NCBI RefSeq assembly: GCF_963678635.1
Contig: NC_087065.1
Coordinates: 35,147,807-35,211,806 of the forward strand
Length of the DNA: 64,000 bases
DNA from: Symsagittifera roscoffensis
Taxonomy: Eukaryota; Xenacoelomorpha; Acoela; Convolutidae
Reading direction: 5' to 3'
The notes under the pieces are model-generated. The model was given only the letters and a program-made list of their open reading frames with translations, ran no database searches and had not been told where the DNA came from. Shown piece after piece: positions 57,045 to 64,000 of this stretch (positions are counted from its first letter, which is position 1; every line of letters starts with the position of its first letter). The translations under genes were made by a program, and so were the position numbers.

Positions 57045-57520
57045 AACAAGACTCCTCGTATCAGGGCTAAGCCCTGAATGTTCCGACTGCCTTTTAAGGT
57101 TTATGGAGCAGTAATAACATTTAAAAACTCAATGAAATAAACAAAAGAAATTTTTTTTTCTAAAATGTGAAATTTTTTGAATGAAAATCATCCCCCCACA
57201 CGCCATATTAAGTACAAAAGGATACATTTCGCTCCTTGTAACAAATCAATTGTGGCAAATAAGCTACGTTCAACCAATTTGGAACGATTTATAAGACGGA
57301 TTAAATCTCCGCTTACGCGTTAATAGCGCGAAATATATCGCGCGTTAATTGTCCCAAATTGGTCAAAATGGCCAAAATGACAATATTAAAACAACAATAC
57401 CTTTCGAATGATATTAAAAAATTCCGTCAAAAATGGCCAGTTCAAAAGTCGAAATTTGTCTGAAGAAAAAAACCCCACCCCGAGTACAAATATTCCGTTA
57501 CTTTCGTATCAAAAGTCGGA
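57045..57520 (+). repeat. Inverted counterpart of the 52850-53350 repeat
   Basis: Reads as an inverted copy of 52850-53350: hairpin motif at 57045-57092, then gtttatggagcagtaa, then the cgcgcgttaattgtcccaaa block, then ccgagtacaaatattccg. The two arms are about 3.7 kb apart. Confidence 0.7.
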
Positions 57521-60500
57521 ACAACAAGCCAATGAATCTAATACTGACGGATTATAAAGTAGATCGCAGATACATCAATTTTCAAACATTGCCAGATCAA
57601 ATTTACATTGAATAACAATATTTTTCCTAGATACTGATTTAAACAAACTTGAAAATTTTTACACGAAAAATTTTGAATCTGAAAGGGCTGTGCATCTTAT
57701 CAAACATTTTCTGCTCTTTTTTCGGTAGAGTGCACAAAACATTCAGCAAATAAAAAATTCTAGTGTTTTGATTAGTTGAAAACTTTCCACCGTTCAGTTC
57801 CTTCATCATGAGAGAGCGCAATCCCGCAGGGCCGCGTTTCCAGATAGGCGGAAAAACTACTGGTTAAGTAAAAAAAAGACCAAAAAGGCAAACTCGTGAC
57901 AAAAATGGTACTACCTTTACCCGAACGGTTAAAACGTAATACTCTCTATCCAAAATCAGCTAACAAAAATCCATTAAAATAAAAACAATTTGTTTGTGTA
58001 ATGGCTTTGTTTTCATGGAGATAGATAGCCCTAAAAGTGCAACTCTTTTGATAGCGCAATATTTTTCATCTGATATCTGGGAAAAGGGTTAGACTATCCG
58101 GGATTAAATACTTTTCACCTATCGATTAGCTATTTTTCCCGGCTAACCGGTAAATGAACAAATAACAGCTGTAATAGCTTAATAGTTCAAGCAGGTCTTT
58201 GGAAGCAAGCGCCAAAAATGTACGATGCAGCAATTAAATTGCCTCTGTCGCAGAAACATCTGCATAGCAGCTTTGTTACATTTTTTTGCAAACTTTTTTT
58301 AACTTCGAGCGAATCAAAGTCTTTCGAACATCGCTTACGGCTATAAATTAGAGATCTAACACTCTTAGTAAAGACGTTAATTTTTCAGAAGAGTTATCAG
58401 TGTCAATATTTTTTTTTCGGCTCAATATCAATTTGTTTTCAGACAGTATCTACCTTTTCTCACAATGTTATCTTAGTTCAACTGACAATTGCTTTTTTTG
58501 ATTCATTCTAGAATTTGTAAAGGTATAATCTAGATGAACAATACAAGCTTTTGGAATGTAATTGTTCGCTGGAGAATTGCAAAAGACCACTTTATTAAAT
58601 TTTTTGTTTCAAAAAAACTGATTCGTGAAAATGCTTGCTCTAAAGAAAGCATTATATTTTTTCTTTAAAGAATCAGTCAAAAAAAAACAGTTTGAACTTG
58701 CCAAAAAACTTCCAACATTTTTGTTTCAAAATATCAGAAAAAAAACTAAAATGTCAAAGTCGTAACAAAATGGGTATTACATTTATCCGAAGGTTTAAAA
58801 CGTAATACTTTTTTTCCAAAATAAGGTAACATAAAATAAAATCCAGTTAAATCGTAGCATTTTTTTGTATAATGGCTTTACTTTCATGGTTTTAGATAGC
58901 CATAAAAGTGAAACTGTTTTGATAGTGCAATTGTTTTATCTGATGTTTGGGGAAGAAAAAATTAGGCTATCTAGGTATATTTTTTCTTTTCAGCTATCGG
59001 GTGACTAATTTTTTATGGCTATCAAGTAAATAAAAAAATAATAGCTGTAATAAATGACTGGTTCGAGAGGGACTTGGGAAGCAGGCGCCAAAAAAGTGTA
59101 CAATACAGCAATTTGCTAGCCACTGTCGCAGAAAATGTTGTCTAACAGCTTTTCTACAGGTTTTGAAAAAAAATCTTTATAGCTTTGAGCGAATGTTTTG
59201 TTCAGTGATAGCCGAAAGACTTTGATTCGCTCGAAAATTCCGTCAAAAATGGCTAGTTCAAAAATCGAAATTTGTCTGAAGAAAAAAAAACCCACCCCGA
59301 GCACAAATATTCCGTTACTTTCGTATCAAAAGTCGGAACAACAAGCCAATGAATCTAATACTGACGGATTATAAAGCAGATTGCAGATACATCAATTTTC
59401 AAACATTGCCAGATCAAATTTACATTGAATAACATTATTTTTCCTAGATACTGATTACACAAACTTGAAAATTTTTACACGAAAAATTTTGAATCTGAAA
59501 GGGCTGTGCATCTTATCAAACATTTTCTGCTCTTTTTTCGGTAGAGTGCACAAAACATTCAGCAAATAAAAAATTCTAGTGTTTTGATTAGTTGAAAACT
59601 TTCCACCGTTCAGTTCCTCCATCATGAGAGAGCGCAATCCCGCAGGGCCGCGTTTCCAGATAGGCGGAAAAACTACTGGTTAAGTAAAAAAAAGACCAAA
59701 AAGTCAAACTCGTGACAAAAATGGTACTACCTTTACCCGAACGGTTAAAACGTAATACTCTCTATCCAAAATCAGCTAACAAAAATCCATTAAAATAAAA
59801 ACAATTTGTTTGTGTAATGGCTTTGTTTTCATGGAGATAGATAGCCCTAAAAGTGCAACTCTTTTGATAGCGCAATATTTTTCATCTGATATCTGGGAAA
59901 AGGGTTAGACTATCCGGGATTAAATACTTTTCACCTATCGATTAGCTATTTTTCCCGGCTAACCGGTAAATGAACAAATAACAGCTGTAATAGCTTAATA
60001 GTTCAAGCAGGTCTTTGGAAGCAAGCGCCAAAAATGTACGATGCAGCAATTAAATTGCCTCTTTCGCAGAAACATCTGCACAGCAGCTTTGTTACAATTT
60101 TTTGCAAATTTTTTTTAGCTTCGAGCGAATCAAAGTCTTTTGAGCATCGCTTACGGCTATAAATTAGAGATCTAACACTTTTAGTAAAGACGTTAGGTTC
60201 AGAAGAGTTATCAGTGTCAATATTTTTTTTCGGCTCAATATCAATTTGTTTTCAGACAGTATCTAACTTTTATCACAATGTAATCTTAGTTCAACTGAAA
60301 ATTGCTTTTTATGGTTCATTCTAGAATTTGTAAAGGTATAATCTAGATGAACAATACAAGCTTTTGGAATGTAATTGTTCGCTGGAGAATTGCAAAAGAC
60401 CACTTTATTAACTTTTTTGTTTCAAAAAAACTGATTCGTGAAAATGCTTGCTCTAAAGAAAGCATTATATTTTTTCTCTAAAGAATCAGGCAAAAGAAAA

Positions 60501-61047
60501 ACAGTTTGAACCTGCCGAAAAACTTCCAAAATTTTTTTTCAAAATATCAGAAAAAAAACTAAAATGTCAAAGTCGTAACAAAACTGGTACTACATTATCC
60601 GAAGGTTTAAAACGTAATACTTTTTTTTCCAAAATAAGGTAACATAAAATAAAATCCAGTTAAATTGTAGCATTTTTTTGTATAATGGCTTTACTTTCAT
60701 GGTTTTAGATAGCCATAAAAGTGAAACTGTTTTGATAGTGCAATTGTTTTATCTGATTCTTGGGGAAGAAAAAATTAGGCTATCCAGGTATATTTTTTCT
60801 TTTCAGCTATCGGGTAACTAATTTTTTCTGGCTATCAAGTAAATAAAAAAATAATAGCTGTAATACATGAGTGGTTCGAGAGGGACTTGGGAAGCAGGCG
60901 CCAAAAAAGTGTACAATAGGGCAATTTGCTAGCCACTGTCGCAGAAAATTTTGTCTAACAGCTTTTCTATAAGTTTTGAACAAAATATTTATAGCTTTGA
61001 GCGAATGTTTTGCTCAGTGATAGCCGAAAGACTTTGATTCGCTCGAA
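57421..61047. repeat. Tandem duplication, unit 1816 bp
   Basis: Copy 1 57421-59236, copy 2 59237-about 61047, nearly identical. The unit itself has two diverged halves (ggaagcaagcgccaaaaatg near 58202 against ggaagcaggcgccaaaaaag near 59080). Frames inside, such as 57639-57821 and 59455-59637, are repeated and not supported as genes. Confidence 0.88.
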
Positions 61048-61400
61048 GCTATAAAGATTTCGCGAAAAAGTTGTAACAAAGCTGTTATGCAAATGTTTCT
61101 GCGACAGAGGCAATTTAATTGCTGCATCGTACATTTTTTGGCGCCTGCTTCCAAAGACCTGCTTGAACTATTAGGCTATTACAGCTGTTATTTGTTCGTT
61201 TACTGGTTAGCCGGGAAAAATAGCTAATCGATAGGTGAAAAGTAATTAATCCCGGATAGCCTAACCTTTTCCCCAGATATCAGATAAAAAGTATTGCGCT
61301 ATCAAAAGAGTTGCACTTTTAGGGCTATCTATCTCCATGATAACAAAGCCATTACACAAAGAAAATGTTTTTGTTTTAATGGATTAAAGTTTTAAAGTTT
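61048..61400. repeat. Inverted copy of part of the 1816-bp unit
   Basis: Reverse complement of about 58000-58330 and 59820-60140 (for example tttggcgcctgcttccaaag, then attacagctgttatttgttc). Makes a long inverted repeat with copy 2 about 0.9 kb away. Confidence 0.8.
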
Positions 61401-64000
61401 TTCGGCTATCACTGAACAAAATATTTTGGGCTCTGGGAACAACATTTTTTTTCTAGGTATCAAGAAGCGATTATATTTTACGGCTCTTTGGGTATTCGGC
61501 TCTATGGCACGCCACCCATAAGAATAGTTTCCGAACATCTCAACGGTAGGTGCCCACTTTTGAAGCAAGATAATTTGTCTTAAGCGACGTAACAGTACTA
61601 TAGTTTACGCTTCAATGTCAGCAATAAAGAATAAGTGCGGTTCCCGGCCGACCATTTCACTATTTGAGCTGCACTCTCAAAACTGTCTTTTTATGTGTGT
61701 TTTCTATTATTCTGCCGGCAGGCACGTGTTTTTAGTCTGTTTGAAAGTCCCAAAATAGCCATTTTCGAGCTTTTGGAATACTTTTACCAAAAAATTTATG
61801 GCATACTGACACCCGGGGTGTTAGAAGTTTGGTGGTTAGTCAGCAATAATTGCATGTCGTAAAATGCCAAAGAGGTATTGTATGGGTGATGACGAACCTC
61901 CTCTTCTATATTCAAATGAATCTCCGCAACTGCAATTTATCCAAATAGCTTGAAATAAATTCATTAGCCTGTCAGGAAATCAAAGTTTTGTCGTAAAACC
62001 ATTAAAAGGTCAAGCTCACAGAAAAAAGCGACTAGAAATTTTTGATCTTAGATGTCGGAGGCAAAAAAAATTGAAAATTGAAACATTAACGCTCGTATCA
62101 GAGCAAAACCTGTTTGTTCCGACTGCCTTTTTCCTTATTTAATAAATTTTGTCAAACAACGGACAGTTTTTCCAACGAAAATTTAGATGTTTTTTTGGAA
62201 AGCTTCCTGCAGTGTCAGTCAAGTGTGAGTTGATACAGTATGCTCGTACCAAAGCAAAGCCCTGCTGTTTGCAACAGCCTTCCATGCCGATGAAAAAACT
62301 TGAAAGACAAAAACTGATTAAATATTCGAAAAAAAAATGAAAAAAAGTTTGTGCTTGAACAATCTTCGGTTTTTCGGTCCGTTTTACACAGCAAAAAAGT
62401 GAAATCGAGAAAATTATTTCCTTATCAAATATTGGATAATTGTGACTTGAATCAAAACTCATAGGAATTGGAAAATAAAAAACTCATTTTTTTACGCAAG
62501 ACCTTTTTTACCAATATTAAGAGCTGTGCAAGTAGTTCCGGATGAATTGACCATAGTTTTTGTCGCAGAATTAAATTATCGAAAAGCGCTTTGATCGAAA
62601 CAATACACCAGATAAAATTTTAAAAACTTCTTACGAAACACTGTTAAGATTTAAAATTCATTATTTTAAAAGTTGTATCAAAAAAGTTACGATTTGTCCA
62701 ATAATTTTTCTATAAATTAAATATCGATGCTGCTAAGAATAGGAATGATGATAATTTCACTAGTCTTACTTTCTATAAATTTTGTCTCAAGCAAGGACTA
62801 TAAAATTCTTCCCAATTGAAATTGATTTTTTTTTTGAAAATTTTAGATTGAAAAACTTGGCGCGGAAGCTTGAAAGAGAAGCATCACTTTTTTCTACATT
62901 CATTGCTTTGAAAATCAATTAAAATTTCAAGCTGCTTCTTTATGAACATGTTTTGAACAAATGGAACAATCAATAGAACATAGGACAAACTTAATGGAAC
63001 CCAATTGTCTTAACTTCAAAAAATAAAGAAAATACCGATACTGCAAAGCAGGTTGGCACATCCTGAAGTCAAATGGACTGGCTCGAACTTCGCTTTTATA
63101 CCCAATTAATTAAAAGCTTCGAGTAAAATTAGTTTTTGCGTAAAAATGATAGTTTTTTTTCGTCAACTATGAACAATGACAGTTAAAATGTCTGCGCCAA
63201 ACACCTGGATTAAGATAGTATTGAGTTTCGAGAGATTGGCCTAAATGGCTGTGTCTCAACTGACTCGAACCAAACCGGCATTGCTTCAAACGACTCGACA
63301 GAAGGAAAAGTGTGTTCAACTGTGTTCTACTCGAGCGTGTTTTGTGTTATGTTTAGACACAAAACGGCTCGGTTGGAAATTGCTACAAAGTGGGTATATT
63401 TCGACCGATTAGACAGCGAAAGGCAAATTTTTGACAGTGTTAAATCCTACTTCGTTCATGTTCCACTATGTTTTGAAAAAGTGGTTGACTAAGTTTCGAT
63501 GTTAGGTTTACCTTTGTTTCGACACAGTTTTGTTTTAAGGGGCAGTCGGATCACTTAGGGCTTTGCCCTCAGATAAACAAGTTATCTTGTTTCTGTTCTG
63601 CAATATTTTATATTGCATAGTTTTTTCAATTGCTTTTGTACAACGAGACTGCTCGTATATCAGTGCAAAATCCTGGTTGTTCTGACTGCATTTACGGTCA
63701 ATTGAAAAGTTTTTTGTCGGTTGAATAAGTAACAAAATATGTGAATTTTTTTTTTCATTTTTTTATCCCCCCACAAAGCATTAGAAAATTATCAAAAACG
63801 AAGAAAAACAGTTTTTTCTTTTCTCCTGTTTTCAAAAAAAAGTAAAGCCAGTAAATTGTTAGTTTTTAATCTATGTAAAGTTAGAAATTGGAACGGATTT
63901 TATTTTAAACTATCCGTCCAGAAAATTTATGACCAATTTTATGAACAATTTTCAAGTTAATTTAATTATTACATCTGCTCTAAAACTTGACAAAAAATTT
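61401..64000. other. Non-coding right end with scattered hairpin motifs
   Basis: No gene recognised. Copies of the GGCAGTC hairpin motif at about 62092-62130, 62237-62283, 63538-63592 (inverted) and 63640-63692. The rest is AT-rich. Confidence 0.5.

Noticed and set aside
62139-62462. 107-codon minus frame
   Set aside because: No domain, biased composition, and it overlaps copies of the dispersed hairpin motif.

Overview
This window looks like animal nuclear DNA. It is AT-rich, intron-bearing and full of transposons. It holds a Cys-loop (nicotinic-type) receptor gene with GT-AG introns, Ty3/gypsy LTR elements, LINE remains, MITEs and a tRNA-like SINE-type module. The phylum cannot be fixed from the sequence. 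Nothing here is bacterial: no operons, no ribosome binding sites and no CRISPR arrays.

Layout. (1) 1-8478, minus strand: a Ty3/gypsy element cut by the window edge. It has a candidate 5' LTR, a long leader, an extra basic ORF, a 1309-residue Gag-protease, and RT-RNase H that stays open to the edge. One in-frame UGA interrupts the protease. (2) 9989-14567: the 3' half of a second Ty3/gypsy pol, whose integrase segment is tandemly amplified (3.6 copies, period 937-938 bp). (3) 14.6-21.4 kb: repeats, a decayed LINE, and two diverged copies of a segment that ends at the receptor's 3' end. One copy carries a 366-bp MITE with 9-bp target duplications. (4) 21393-55220, minus strand: a Cys-loop receptor subunit gene assembled here exon by exon (9 exons, about 525 residues). 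Its introns contain a complete but dead LTR element (23417-30012, AACTG duplications), hAT-like MITEs, a 2.1-kb tandem duplication, LINE fragments, and an intronless methyltransferase-like ORF on the opposite strand (45988-46836). (5) 55.2-64 kb: no gene recognised; a 1816-bp tandem repeat plus an inverted copy, and many copies of a short hairpin motif.

Main biological result. The receptor has the Cys-loop, four membrane segments and a signal peptide, with consistent splice phases throughout. The residues that normally bind acetylcholine (loop A Tyr, loop B Trp, loop C Cys-Cys) and the pore 9' leucine are replaced. It is best read as a divergent non-alpha or orphan subunit.

Most other open frames in the window are shadows, transposon debris or repeat-internal and are not annotated as genes.
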